Shown here: one piece after another, positions 9,442-15,870 of the stretch
Numbering within the stretch: the stretch's first letter is position 1
How the letters are laid out: the number at the start of each line of letters is the position of its first letter
Virus record (IMG/VR): IMGVR_UViG_3300032282_001195
Location: 1-22,483 of that record
DNA: 22,483 nt
Direction: 5' to 3' (one strand)
Origin: a virus
Notes under the pieces: model-generated
What the model saw: the letters and a program-made list of their open reading frames with translations, nothing else
Databases searched by the model: none
Told to the model about the DNA's origin: nothing
Made by a program: the position numbers and the translations under genes

Positions 9442-9635
9442 TTTAAAAGTTTTTTAATTTTAACTGGATCTCCACCTGTCTTAGTGATGATTTCTACAAG
9501 AGTCTGGTATTTTTTAGATACTAGAACATTTTGTAATTCACCATTAAAGTATTTACTAATGTCATCTCTTTTAAATACTGCCCAGTTTTTTGTGTGTGGG
9601 TTGTAATGAAACAACCAGTCATATAATGTTTCCAT
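9438..9635 (-). CDS. Small conserved-looking protein just upstream of TerL
   Basis: A 65-residue protein with an aromatic N-terminal half (LFHYNPHTKNWAVFKRDD) and a basic helical C-terminal half ending VKIKKLLK. Small proteins with a similar FHYNP...W..FKR pattern are, to my recollection, common next to terminase genes in Bacteroidota phages. That is memory, not a search result. Its TGA overlaps the TerL ATG in ATGA, and its own start is two bases after the previous stop, so it is embedded in the packaging operon. A packaging accessory role is possible but unproven. Confidence 0.8.
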   Translation of the reverse strand: METLYDWLFHYNPHTKNWAVFKRDDISKYFNGELQNVLVSKKYQTLVEIITKTGGDPVKIKKLLK

Positions 9636-9637
9636 GG

Positions 9638-10159
9638 TTAATTTATTTGGTCATATGCTAATCCTGCTCCACCTCTAGCATGTGATTGTTGTTCTTCTTT
9701 TAAATCTTTGTATGCTCCTTTAAATGATGTTCTAATAGCATCATAGTTTTTAGCTGCACTTACTAAAGCTGTAATGTTTCCATCTCTACCATCTGTAATA
9801 GGTGTATTCTCCATATATGTTGCTAATCTATCTAACATACTAGAGATGCCTTTATAAGCTCTTGATGTTGGTGTCTCATACATCTTAGTACATTTCTTTA
9901 AAGCTATCTGTATTAAGTCATCTTCTGTAGAAAAATCTGCTTCTATGTCTTGTATAATAACTTCTTCTTTTTCTATTTCTGACATATGAAAATAAGGGTT
10001 TACATCAGGATTAGGACAGGTCATATAAAACAAATATTCATATACTTTAATATGATTATCTGGATAATTATCCATAATATCTTTTAAAAACTTAAGTGTA
10101 TAACAATGCTCTGTTGCTCTTACCTTGTCATTCTCAATATCAAATAGTCTTGTTAACAT
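9638..10159 (-). CDS. Unknown protein of the packaging cluster, candidate small terminase or connector
   Basis: A 173-residue, mostly helical, acidic protein. It starts MLTRLFDIENDKVRATEHCY and contains a YLFYMTCPNP segment near residue 43. A probable coiled or helical region runs through residues 85-165, and the C-terminus is Gly-rich (ARGGAGLAYDQ). No DNA-binding helix-turn-helix is clear. It stands two genes before TerL, where a small terminase subunit could lie, but a head-completion protein is equally possible. It overlaps the upstream 54-residue gene by 20 bases. Confidence 0.8.
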   Translation of the reverse strand: MLTRLFDIENDKVRATEHCYTLKFLKDIMDNYPDNHIKVYEYLFYMTCPNPDVNPYFHMSEIEKEEVIIQDIEADFSTEDDLIQIALKKCTKMYETPTSRAYKGISSMLDRLATYMENTPITDGRDGNITALVSAAKNYDAIRTSFKGAYKDLKEEQQSHARGGAGLAYDQIN

Positions 10160-10304
10160 CTTTATTTAAGTTAGGGTATATTAATTCTTCTGTATCTTTT
10201 TGTAATTGCTTTATAAACTTATCTTGAACTTCCTCACAGAAAGTCTTTTTCTTTTTTAGATTATTCCAGAATTGTATTTGCTGGTATTCATCACTGCTTG
10301 CCAT
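10140..10304 (-). CDS. Small overlapping ORF of 54 residues, unknown
   Basis: The reading frame from ATG at 10304 to TGA at 10140 encodes MASSDEYQQIQFWNNLKKKK and then an amphipathic, Lys/Glu/Gln-rich helix. It is the only frame filling the 131-base gap between two larger genes. It overlaps the gene before it by 14 bases and the gene after it by 20 bases, matching the overlap style of the whole operon, which is the main argument that it is real. No family is recognised. Confidence 0.65.
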   Translation of the reverse strand: MASSDEYQQIQFWNNLKKKKTFCEEVQDKFIKQLQKDTEELIYPNLNKDVNKTI

Positions 10305-10674
10305 GGTTCTTATATTCATATTTAGCTTGTGGTACTTTGTTTCCTAATACATCTTTCTTGTAACTTAGTCCGGTTATTTCTATTAACTCTGCATGTTGTG
10401 CTTCATTTAAATTATCATTTAAACATCTAGCCATAATAGCTTCATCACTACACATGATTTCATCACAGTCTGTTATTTTATGTACTTCTTTTACTGTGTA
10501 AGTTTCAAACCTGAAGGTTCTACCGAATAGTTTAAAACTAAACCCTTTAAGATTAGCTTTAACTGATTCTTGTAGTTCAAATAGCTTAGGGTCATCTAAT
10601 ACAGGATTAGGTCGAGCCTGATGTTTCTTTACCTGCTTTTCTATAAAGTCAGGATCTGTTGTTTTGTCTATCAT
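10291..10674 (-). CDS. Unknown 127-residue protein of the packaging operon
   Basis: A soluble protein with a beta segment around FSFKLFGRTFRFETYTVKEV (residues 45-64). An acidic helical stretch follows with Cys residues near 70 and 75, and the C-terminus is basic (YEYKNHGKQ). No catalytic motif is seen. Its ATG overlaps the TGA of the 71-residue gene in ATGA, with leader ATAACAAAATG. Its length and the phage context leave a small structural or assembly protein as the best guess, at low certainty. Confidence 0.75.
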   Translation of the reverse strand: MIDKTTDPDFIEKQVKKHQARPNPVLDDPKLFELQESVKANLKGFSFKLFGRTFRFETYTVKEVHKITDCDEIMCSDEAIMARCLNDNLNEAQHAELIEITGLSYKKDVLGNKVPQAKYEYKNHGKQ

Positions 10675-10886
10675 TTTGTTATAAATTTAGTTAGTTCTTG
10701 AGCTAAACCTAATATCAACTTTCTAGGTATTACTATTGTAGCTATGACACTATTATCATTTGCTAATTGTTGTAATACCAAATCATTCTTATCATCATAA
10801 GGTACTGGATAAGATAACTTAAGCATGTTATCTTTAGCTGGTGGATCTACTATCCAAACTAGTGGTGTTAGGTTTTCTAGTATCAT
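10671..10886 (-). CDS. Unknown 71-residue protein
   Basis: A short protein beginning MILENLTPLVWIVDPPAKDN and ending in a hydrophobic helix-like segment with Lys (LILGLAQELTKFITK). There is no convincing transmembrane span. It is coupled on both sides by ATGA overlaps: its start overlaps the nuclease stop and its stop overlaps the next start. The leader is AAAACAAAATG. No function is proposed. Confidence 0.7.
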   Translation of the reverse strand: MILENLTPLVWIVDPPAKDNMLKLSYPVPYDDKNDLVLQQLANDNSVIATIVIPRKLILGLAQELTKFITK

Positions 10887-11719
10887 TTTGTTTTATTTAT
10901 TGTTTCACGGTTATCATGCAGCCAGTTAATCATAGATATTACTTCTGTTTTTAAATAAGGTAGCTCATATAATACTAGTTCTTTTACTATAGGATTACCT
11001 TCTAAATCTCTCTTAGCAATAGGATTACCAAACTCATCTTTAGATTCTTCTTCAAATTTTATATGATGTAAGGTTAGTTTCCCAGGTTTATAAGTTGGGT
11101 TATGTTTAAGTATCATATAAAGATAACAGCTTAATTGTAAAGCATAGTGATTAAAATTACAGTCATCTAAGTTAGAGCAAGGTCCTGACATTTTTTGTGA
11201 TATACCTTCCCAATTCTTAAAGCTTTCTTTTTTAATTTCTTTATTAGTCTTGTAATCTATTATATGTACTTCATTGTTTACAACCTCTACTAAATCTGAC
11301 TGGCCACATAAACCTGCAGATTTTAAATAAACAAAATGTTCTGGGTATATACCAGGTTTTAACTTTTGTTCAGGTGCATACTTTATACCTTCTTTAATAA
11401 TAGGAGTAAAAACTGGAAGTGTGATTCCATATTTTTCTAAAGTATTAATACCTATAATATCTGATTCTCTTTGATTATGATACCATGTTCCTAGATCTGT
11501 AGCTCTTTTAGCTTCACTAGACCAAATCTCTTGTATCTTTTCTGGAGTAAGTCCAAACCATTTTGATTTTTTATTCTTAGATACTTTTTTTGCTACTGTA
11601 TCAGTATCAAATTTATCTTTAAATAATCCTACAAAACCAGTTGCACTTACCCAATTAATATCTTCATCTGAGTTTAAACTCTTATAAGAGTGAGTATCTG
11701 CTTTGAATGTTAGTGTCAT
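10883..11719 (-). CDS. PD-(D/E)XK nuclease, RecB/Cas4-like
   Basis: A 278-residue predicted metal-dependent nuclease. The RecB-type motif set is present in order: GTWYH (His81), a PEHFV segment with Glu127, CGQSDLVEVV (Asp142), HIIDYKTNK (Asp155 and Lys157, the D...DxK core) and the helical QLSCY motif (Gln195, Tyr199). No helicase domain is fused and no four-Cys iron-sulfur cluster like that of Cas4 is evident. Phages use such enzymes in recombination, end processing or host DNA degradation. Here it lies within the packaging operon between an IHF-like protein and small unknowns, which would also fit replication or packaging. The fold is confident, the specific role unknown. Confidence 0.88.
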   Translation of the reverse strand: MTLTFKADTHSYKSLNSDEDINWVSATGFVGLFKDKFDTDTVAKKVSKNKKSKWFGLTPEKIQEIWSSEAKRATDLGTWYHNQRESDIIGINTLEKYGITLPVFTPIIKEGIKYAPEQKLKPGIYPEHFVYLKSAGLCGQSDLVEVVNNEVHIIDYKTNKEIKKESFKNWEGISQKMSGPCSNLDDCNFNHYALQLSCYLYMILKHNPTYKPGKLTLHHIKFEEESKDEFGNPIAKRDLEGNPIVKELVLYELPYLKTEVISMINWLHDNRETINKTK

Positions 11720-11756
11720 TTTGAGTTAAAGTTTGAGTTGGTAAATACATATTCAA

Positions 11757-12089
11757 TTAGTCTTTATCTGGATTGTATTTTATTTTTTCATAGTGAGCAT
11801 CTTGTTCTTCTTGTGTCATTGTAGCTGTCCATCTTGGACCAGTTGGATGTGGACATTCTGAAGCTAGTGATCTAACCTTTAGAGCTAGTTTACAACCACA
11901 GGATCCACAACAAGGTGCTGTTCCTGGTACCATACATGTACCTCCATCATAATCTATAATGTCACATTTCATACAAATAGCTAACCTATCCATTGCTACA
12001 TTTTCTATAGCTGGATGTCTTACTAAATAATTCTTAATTCCCTCCCAAATTAGTTTCCGGGTTTTCCAAATCTTTATTATCTTTTTCAT
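11757..12089 (-). CDS. Cys-rich, probably zinc-binding small phage protein
   Basis: A 110-residue protein with a basic N-terminal helix followed by eight Cys: CMKC at 39-42, then Cys52, a CCGSCGC cluster at 60-66, and Cys79 in ASECPHPTGPRW. The pattern C-x2-C ... C-x2-C-x-C-x-L-x-x-K-V-R ... C-P ... W recalls a small Cys-rich family found in many tailed phages, with a typical CGCxLxxKxR...CP core. It probably holds one or two zinc ions. The role is unknown. Its start lies 56 bases inside the upstream IHF-like gene, one of the longest overlaps in the window, and is supported by the Met-Lys-Lys start and the fit to the family-like pattern. Confidence 0.75.
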   Translation of the reverse strand: MKKIIKIWKTRKLIWEGIKNYLVRHPAIENVAMDRLAICMKCDIIDYDGGTCMVPGTAPCCGSCGCKLALKVRSLASECPHPTGPRWTATMTQEEQDAHYEKIKYNPDKD

Positions 12090-12444
12090 ATCTTTTGGTT
12101 TTTACTAAGTTTCTTTTATTATTTTGTTCTTCAAGCATTATAGCAACTTTATCTAATCTTTCTATCCTGATTTCTAAATCCTTAATTTTTTGAATATTAC
12201 TGAAATATTTAGGATTTATATTCTTTAAAATAGCTTTATATTTTTCAGTTACCTTTTTAAGTGTTAATGGTTTAATATACATTTTACCTAAACCTTCTAT
12301 ATTAACTGCTGCTGCATCAAGATTAGATAAAGATTTTCTTACCTTAGACCAGTAAAAAGAAGTTAAATCTTGAACTAGATTGATATCTAAATCAAGTTGT
12401 TTAGCTGTCTCCTCAATTATTACTTTATGCTTTTTGGGTATCAA
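12034..12444 (-). CDS. IHF/HU-like DNA-binding protein with coiled-coil tail
   Basis: A 136-residue protein. Residues 1-60 look like an HU/IHF core: two helices followed by VNIEGLGKMYIKP (47-59), matching the V-x-L-x-G-F-G-x-F beta turn of that family. The long DNA-binding arm with its Pro tip is absent or very short. Residues about 65-115 form a Lys/Glu-rich coiled coil. IHF-like proteins are known from crAss-like phages and would bend or compact DNA during replication, transcription or packaging. The start overlaps the previous gene by 20 bases. Fold assignment is by pattern only. Confidence 0.65.
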   Translation of the reverse strand: MIPKKHKVIIEETAKQLDLDINLVQDLTSFYWSKVRKSLSNLDAAAVNIEGLGKMYIKPLTLKKVTEKYKAILKNINPKYFSNIQKIKDLEIRIERLDKVAIMLEEQNNKRNLVKTKRYEKDNKDLENPETNLGGN

Positions 12445-12835
12445 AGTGTATAACTTTATAATCTAATACTATATTACCTACTGTTTGAATCTTTAAAACT
12501 TCAGATAGTGTAATCCTTTTTTTATTTCTACCTTCTTTAGATATAAGACCTAGTTTTTCAAGTTTGCTTAAACAATTTCTAACTGTTTGGGGATTCTTAA
12601 ATATATGAGATCTATGTTCTAATGTTGTATCCTTGTCTCTTTCATCTTCTAAACAAGAAGCATTACAGAAGTCTGATAACTCAGCTTCTGTATTTACTCC
12701 TAATAATGTAAGGCAATTAAGTTCTGATTCAGATAAAGTTAAACCTTGAATATAACAATGAGTAATCAGTTGGAACTTGATTATGTTCCACTGACTCATT
12801 GTTATCTTTTTAGTTACAAGATTTACCTTAGCCAT
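12425..12835 (-). CDS. Winged-helix DNA-binding protein
   Basis: I choose the ATG at 12835, giving 136 residues (MAKVNLVTKKITMSQW), over an in-frame ATG at 12904. The shorter start makes an eight-base overlap (ATGGCTAA) with the upstream stop, a junction type repeated at 14081-14088, whereas the longer one would overlap by 77 bases with Lys-rich, non-domain sequence. Residues ~75-112 (HIFKNPQTVRNCLSKLEKLG, then LISKEGRNKKRITLS) fit a winged helix: recognition helix, then a basic wing. It is probably a transcriptional or replication regulator. It lies next to the IHF-like gene, suggesting a small DNA-binding module early in this operon. Family and target are unknown. Confidence 0.7.
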   Translation of the reverse strand: MAKVNLVTKKITMSQWNIIKFQLITHCYIQGLTLSESELNCLTLLGVNTEAELSDFCNASCLEDERDKDTTLEHRSHIFKNPQTVRNCLSKLEKLGLISKEGRNKKRITLSEVLKIQTVGNIVLDYKVIHFDTQKA

Positions 12836-13121
12836 TACTTGGATCTTTTTTAAGTGATCTTTTAACTGGAGGTGCTTCAGGCATCTCATCTTCTTCTGCT
12901 TCATCTTTAGGACCAGCCATTACTTGAGCTTGTCTTACAGCAGCAACCATTCTTCTTAATGTAGCTTCTTCAATATCAGCTGATAAGTTTTCTACAACTT
13001 TTTGTAATTCTAATAATGGTTGTTGTTTAGTGTAATAGTCAAGCATTCTTTGTCTTAATGCTTCCATTTCTTCAGGATTAAGGTTTCTTGTTTCTGAAGA
13101 ATCAGTGTTTAAATTTTGCAT
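12828..13121 (-). CDS. Unknown helical protein, first gene of the packaging operon
   Basis: A 97-residue protein. It has a polar N-terminus and a long helical, probably coiled-coil middle (about 16-68, with MLDYYTKQQPLLELQKVVEN and LRRMVAAVRQAQVMAG). An acidic linker (DEAEEDEMPEAPP) and a basic end (VKRSLKKDPSNG) follow. No enzymatic motif is seen. It lies first after the promoter at 13145-13183, and its stop overlaps the winged-helix start. Confidence 0.75.
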   Translation of the reverse strand: MQNLNTDSSETRNLNPEEMEALRQRMLDYYTKQQPLLELQKVVENLSADIEEATLRRMVAAVRQAQVMAGPKDEAEEDEMPEAPPVKRSLKKDPSNG

Positions 13122-13144
13122 GTTTATTTGGTTTTTAGTTAAAC

Positions 13145-13183
13145 TTTATACAAATATAATAAAATAAGTTTAAACAATACAAA
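13145..13183 (-). promoter_or_regulatory. Predicted promoter of the packaging operon
   Basis: On the minus strand TTTG (13183-13180), a 21-base spacer and TATATTTG (13158-13151) match the Bacteroidota -33/-7 consensus TTTG ... TAnnTTTG at near-ideal spacing. The -7 box continues as TATATTTGTATAAA, sharing the TTTGYRTAWW extension with the other long leaders. It lies between the lysis-cassette terminator and the first gene of the downstream operon. It is the best promoter in the window. Confidence 0.7.
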
Positions 13184-13199
13184 TTTATTTACCTATTAT

Positions 13200-13231
13200 A
13201 AAATAAAAAACCCAATCTTACAGGATTGGGT
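13200..13231 (-). terminator. Intrinsic terminator after the lysis cassette
   Basis: On the minus strand ACCCAATC, loop CTGTAA and GATTGGGT make a perfect eight-pair stem, followed by TTTTTTATTT. It is downstream of the small membrane-protein gene ending at 13270 and upstream of the 13145-13183 promoter, so it marks an operon boundary. The 5' arm can alternatively pair with itself and its flank (see 13223-13237), which may modulate termination. Confidence 0.85.
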
Positions 13232-13233
13232 CA

Positions 13234-13255
13234 ATCCATGATGGAACTCATGGAT
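13234..13255 (-). other. Second hairpin next to the terminator, possible attenuator element
   Basis: ATCCATGA (13234-13241) and TCATGGAT (13248-13255) are perfect inverted repeats of eight bases with a six-base loop, transcribed just before the terminator hairpin. A third, competing palindrome GGATTG-ggt-CAATCC (13223-13237) shares one arm with each of the two hairpins. The three structures cannot all form, which is the arrangement of an attenuator or termination switch. No ligand or leader peptide is apparent. Confidence 0.45.
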
Positions 13256-13269
13256 AGGCAAACAAGAGC

Positions 13270-13518
13270 TTAAGTCTCAGGTTTGTCGGATTCTTTAAAG
13301 AAGTTTGTAAGAAATTTTCCTATTACTCCTATTAACATGGAACTACCTACTAATAGTCTAATAGTTCCTATACTAAATATTTCTTTTAAAGAATCAAACT
13401 GCCATATACCTCCAACAGCTAATACTGTAGCTGAAGCTAGTAAGGAGTCTCCAACTTTTCTCCAGAATGCTGGAGTAGGAGCTTTATAAAAAGATGATTT
13501 TAATGCAAATATGCTCAT
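13270..13518 (-). CDS. Small membrane protein, holin candidate
   Basis: An 82-residue protein with two predicted membrane segments, about residues 24-39 (SLLASATVLAVGGIW) and 52-70 (IRLLVGSSMLIGVIGKF). The basic N-terminus contains SSFYKAPTPAFWRK and the tail is charged (FFKESDKPET). It lies ten bases downstream of the endolysin gene and ends the cassette before the terminator. Size, two spans and position fit a class II holin that opens the inner membrane at lysis. A similar small membrane protein lies upstream of the endolysin (14081-14290), so which one is holin and which antiholin or spanin-like cannot be told. Confidence 0.7.
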   Translation of the reverse strand: MSIFALKSSFYKAPTPAFWRKVGDSLLASATVLAVGGIWQFDSLKEIFSIGTIRLLVGSSMLIGVIGKFLTNFFKESDKPET

Positions 13519-13528
13519 AATTTAAATT

Positions 13529-13975
13529 TTAGTTTATTCTAATAAATCCTTTACAGGTATTAGTTTTTCTTATTCTTCTACACACTTCATAGCCTTCTCT
13601 AGAACCAGTATCATTTGTATTACCTTCTATTGTGTGAATAACATCACCTTCTATAGATTCAACAAATCCTGTATGACCTAAGCCATGACCATGATCCATA
13701 ATAAATATATCTCCTGGTTTAGGTGTTATACTTTTAAATTTATTATCAATCTCATACCATTGTCTCAATACTCCTCCGGTTTTAACTAAAGGATTATTTG
13801 GATTAGCTTCTTTACAACACCAATAGACAAAGGCCATGCACCATGATGCTGGGAAATCTATACCTACTGAATGTAGATAGTGTATTACAGCTGGTTTATC
13901 CTTTGTACCCCAATTACTTCCTCTAGGTACTTCTTCTTGGCCTATCTGAGTTATTGCTACCTGAATATGATTCAT
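13529..13975 (-). CDS. CHAP/amidase-type endolysin
   Basis: A 148-residue single-domain peptidoglycan hydrolase. The NlpC/P60-CHAP pattern is visible: catalytic Cys46 in ASWCMAFVYWCC, His101 in GLGHTGFVE and polar residue(s) around IEGNTN (117-122). PKPGDIFIMDHG precedes the His, as in CHAP domains. There is no signal peptide and no separate cell-wall-binding domain, usual for phages of Gram-negative hosts, so it should need a holin for access. The ATG overlaps the upstream stop as TAATG. The flanking small membrane proteins support a lysis cassette. Confidence 0.88.
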   Translation of the reverse strand: MNHIQVAITQIGQEEVPRGSNWGTKDKPAVIHYLHSVGIDFPASWCMAFVYWCCKEANPNNPLVKTGGVLRQWYEIDNKFKSITPKPGDIFIMDHGHGLGHTGFVESIEGDVIHTIEGNTNDTGSREGYEVCRRIRKTNTCKGFIRIN

Positions 13976-14088
13976 TATCCTTGACCTCTATATTTTTTAA
14001 TACTTTCTTTTTTATTAGGATGCTTTTTGGCTTTACCAGTTTTCTTAGCTTGTTTAATAAAAGTTCCAGATGATTCTTTCTTAGCCAT
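13975..14088 (-). CDS. 37-residue Lys-rich peptide ending KKYRGQG
   Basis: ATG at 14088 to TAA at 13975 encodes MAKKESSGTFIKQAKKTGKA and then KKHPNKKESIKKYRGQG. It overlaps the upstream membrane-protein gene by eight bases (ATGGCTAA) and the endolysin by one base (TAATG), so it is tightly coupled in the lysis cassette. The composition is almost entirely basic and polar. Small peptides ending in KYRGQG(R) are, to my recollection, recurrent in Bacteroidota phages, function unknown. It may bind nucleic acid or membrane phospholipids. Confidence 0.7.
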   Translation of the reverse strand: MAKKESSGTFIKQAKKTGKAKKHPNKKESIKKYRGQG

Positions 14089-14290
14089 TTTTTCTTTTAT
14101 TAAAGTATTTTTGTTTAATGTATGCTATAGTACCTTTAAGTAAAAGCATTGTAAAATAAGAAGTTATAGCACCAATAAATGCACAAATTATTGTTGTTGC
14201 AATTGTTTGTGTTGGTATAGCTACTAAAGCTAAAAGGGTTCCTCCTGCTGTTCCTACTAAAGTTGAGTCATGTGTCATATTGTAATTCAT
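14081..14290 (-). CDS. Small two-span membrane protein, possible holin or antiholin
   Basis: A 69-residue protein with two hydrophobic spans, about 11-27 (LVGTAGGTLLALVAIPT) and 29-51 (TIATTIICAFIGAITSYFTM). They are joined by a very short turn and followed by a strongly basic tail (YIKQKYFNKRKNG). This is the shape of a small holin. It precedes the 37-residue peptide and the endolysin with overlapping starts and stops. A second candidate lies after the endolysin (13270-13518). Confidence 0.7.
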   Translation of the reverse strand: MNYNMTHDSTLVGTAGGTLLALVAIPTQTIATTIICAFIGAITSYFTMLLLKGTIAYIKQKYFNKRKNG

Positions 14291-14323
14291 TGTTATAAAT
14301 ATATATAAATAAATAAAAATCTT

Positions 14324-14695
14324 TTAATTTGAAGAGAATGATACTAATAATGTGCTACCTGTTGCATCCCATGAAAACAAGCTACCATCATACCAGTTAT
14401 TTACCCCGGGATCATAGTTAACAGTTGTTCCAGCTGGTATACTGATTGTACCACTACCACCTACAACAAGATCTATTGCAGAAGCCCCAACATTTGAGAA
14501 TGATACATTGTATATTATTGCAGAACCTGATAGATCATCACTACCTGTAGAAGATATTAGATATGGAAATATCTGTTTACCTGCTGTAGCTGGATTAATA
14601 GCAGCAGCTATTTCACCTAACAATTGTAAGTTTCTTAGTTGGTAAGGAAAATTATTTCCTTTATTACCTTGATCTTTTAAATTTCCTATTGACAT
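14324..14695 (-). CDS. Small virion-associated protein with beta-rich C-terminus
   Basis: A 123-residue protein. The N-terminus (MSIGNLKDQGNKGNNFPYQL and the following RNLQLLGE) is a polar then helical anchor-like segment. From about residue 50 it is Ser/Gly/Val-rich and beta-like (SGTISIPAGTTVNYDPG), resembling short tail or baseplate accessory proteins of Bacteroidota phages that often start with NLKDxGNxGNNFP. It follows directly after the modular protein block and precedes the lysis cassette. The exact role is unknown. Confidence 0.75.
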   Translation of the reverse strand: MSIGNLKDQGNKGNNFPYQLRNLQLLGEIAAAINPATAGKQIFPYLISSTGSDDLSGSAIIYNVSFSNVGASAIDLVVGGSGTISIPAGTTVNYDPGVNNWYDGSLFSWDATGSTLLVSFSSN

Positions 14696-14721
14696 GATAT
14701 GTTGTTTTTATTTAATTTATT

Positions 14722-15153
14722 TTAGCAATTATCTGCTGTGTTACAAAACTTTTCACCATCAAAGGTAAAAATACTTACATCTCTTTCTTGAGTATTTTCA
14801 CTAAAGTATAAACATGGAGGTGTATCAGAACCACCACACTGTGTTATATAAAAATATTGATTAGGAAAACAATAATCTATATCATCAGCTGTAGTATCTG
14901 GTTGACTTATAAGAATTATCTGATCACCAATAAGTTGTTTATTAGGATTAGCTAGGTGAAACTGTATATCGGTATATACAGTACTATCTATATAACCTAA
15001 TTGTACAATAGTTTTTCTAGCACCAGTTGTAATGTATACATCTCCATTTAATGGAGTAGAACTAGGTACTATAATACCTTCTTGTACTACAGTATCTATT
15101 GGTAAACCAGCTAATTGCCAGTTAAACTTTTTTGGTAGACTGAATAAATTCAT
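14722..15153 (-). CDS. Modular tail-associated protein, LPKxFNW family member A
   Basis: A 143-residue protein with the shared N-terminal signature MNLFSLPKKFNWQLAGLPI. Three upstream genes share it (15287, 16042, 16644), while the rest is unrelated to them. The body is beta-rich with Cys residues in its last third (CGGSDTPPCLYF and a CNTADNC end). No signal peptide is present. I infer that the signature docks these proteins on a common virion partner while the variable part differs in binding. Alternative: host-directed accessory proteins expressed late. Confidence 0.75.
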   Translation of the reverse strand: MNLFSLPKKFNWQLAGLPIDTVVQEGIIVPSSTPLNGDVYITTGARKTIVQLGYIDSTVYTDIQFHLANPNKQLIGDQIILISQPDTTADDIDYCFPNQYFYITQCGGSDTPPCLYFSENTQERDVSIFTFDGEKFCNTADNC

Positions 15154-15155
15154 AA

Positions 15156-15269
15156 TTATTTAGTTTTAACTTCTTTATCTTTTATAACAGTAATTTTGTC
15201 ATAGATTGCTTGACCTTTTTCTGCACCTAGCCTTGCTACAAGTGCATTTAATAATGCTGACTCTCTCAT
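15156..15269 (-). CDS. 37-residue small protein between modular genes
   Basis: ATG at 15269 to TAA at 15156 encodes MRESALLNALVARLGAEKGQ and then a Lys/Val-rich tail. It is amphipathic and helical, and exactly fills the gap between two members of the LPKxFNW family, ending two bases before the next start. The tight fit and a plausible helix support a real gene. No family is known to me. Confidence 0.6.
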   Translation of the reverse strand: MRESALLNALVARLGAEKGQAIYDKITVIKDKEVKTK

Positions 15270-15286
15270 TGTTTTATATTTTAAAA

Positions 15287-15865
15287 TTATGGATAAATAG
15301 TTATTTCTAATGCATTTTGTAAATAATAACCAAGGACATCATCAATAGGTCCTGATCCATTACCTGATAATATAATCATTTCGTTATCTGATATTGGAAA
15401 AATTGAAACAGCTACTCCAGAGAAAAATGCAAAACTATTAGTTATATTTGTTTGTGTATGTTGTGCTACAGGACAACCCATACCACAACCTGTAAAAATA
15501 GGTTTACTAGATGTTACAAGATAAGTACCTTCTGTAAGGTATTCATATGAAAAAGCTACTTCTGTGTTATTAGCTAATACTGTTCCTACAGGAGCTGATT
15601 GTTTAACATTAATAACTGCAGTACTATTAGTCCAAACAGTTGGGGTTGTTGCAGTAGCTATAAAAGGGATACCTAGTCCTGTATAACCTACATTAATAAA
15701 GTTATCTCCTATTTCTAGATAATTAATTACATACTCTACCCCAACTACTAATAGTCCAGATGTTGTATATACAGAATTCTGATATAGATCAGCTACATAT
15801 TTTTTTACAATTGGTTGACTAGCTAGTTCCCAATTAAATTTCTTAGGTAAGTTAAATTCGTTCAT
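15287..15865 (-). CDS. Modular tail-associated protein, LPKxFNW family member B
   Basis: A 192-residue protein starting MNEFNLPKKFNWELASQPIV, almost identical over the first 19 residues to member C (16042). After that it is unique and beta-rich, with alternating hydrophobic and Thr/Ser/Gly residues, a GCGMGCPVAQ segment near 127-136 and NGSGPIDDVLG near 168. The composition resembles receptor-binding or decoration domains. No enzymatic motif was found. It lies in a late-gene block following the fibre gene. Confidence 0.78.
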   Translation of the reverse strand: MNEFNLPKKFNWELASQPIVKKYVADLYQNSVYTTSGLLVVGVEYVINYLEIGDNFINVGYTGLGIPFIATATTPTVWTNSTAVINVKQSAPVGTVLANNTEVAFSYEYLTEGTYLVTSSKPIFTGCGMGCPVAQHTQTNITNSFAFFSGVAVSIFPISDNEMIILSGNGSGPIDDVLGYYLQNALEITIYP

Positions 15866-15870
15866 GGCTA

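Noticed and set aside
7229-9606. Several short frames overlapping TerL and portal (7229-7486, 9000-9317, 9403-9606)
   Set aside because: They are shadows of TerL, portal and the 65-residue gene, whose motifs are clear in the chosen frames.
12836-12904. Longer start for the winged-helix gene at 12904
   Set aside because: It adds 23 Lys-rich residues and a 77-base overlap. The ATG at 12835 gives the ATGGCTAA junction seen elsewhere in the window.
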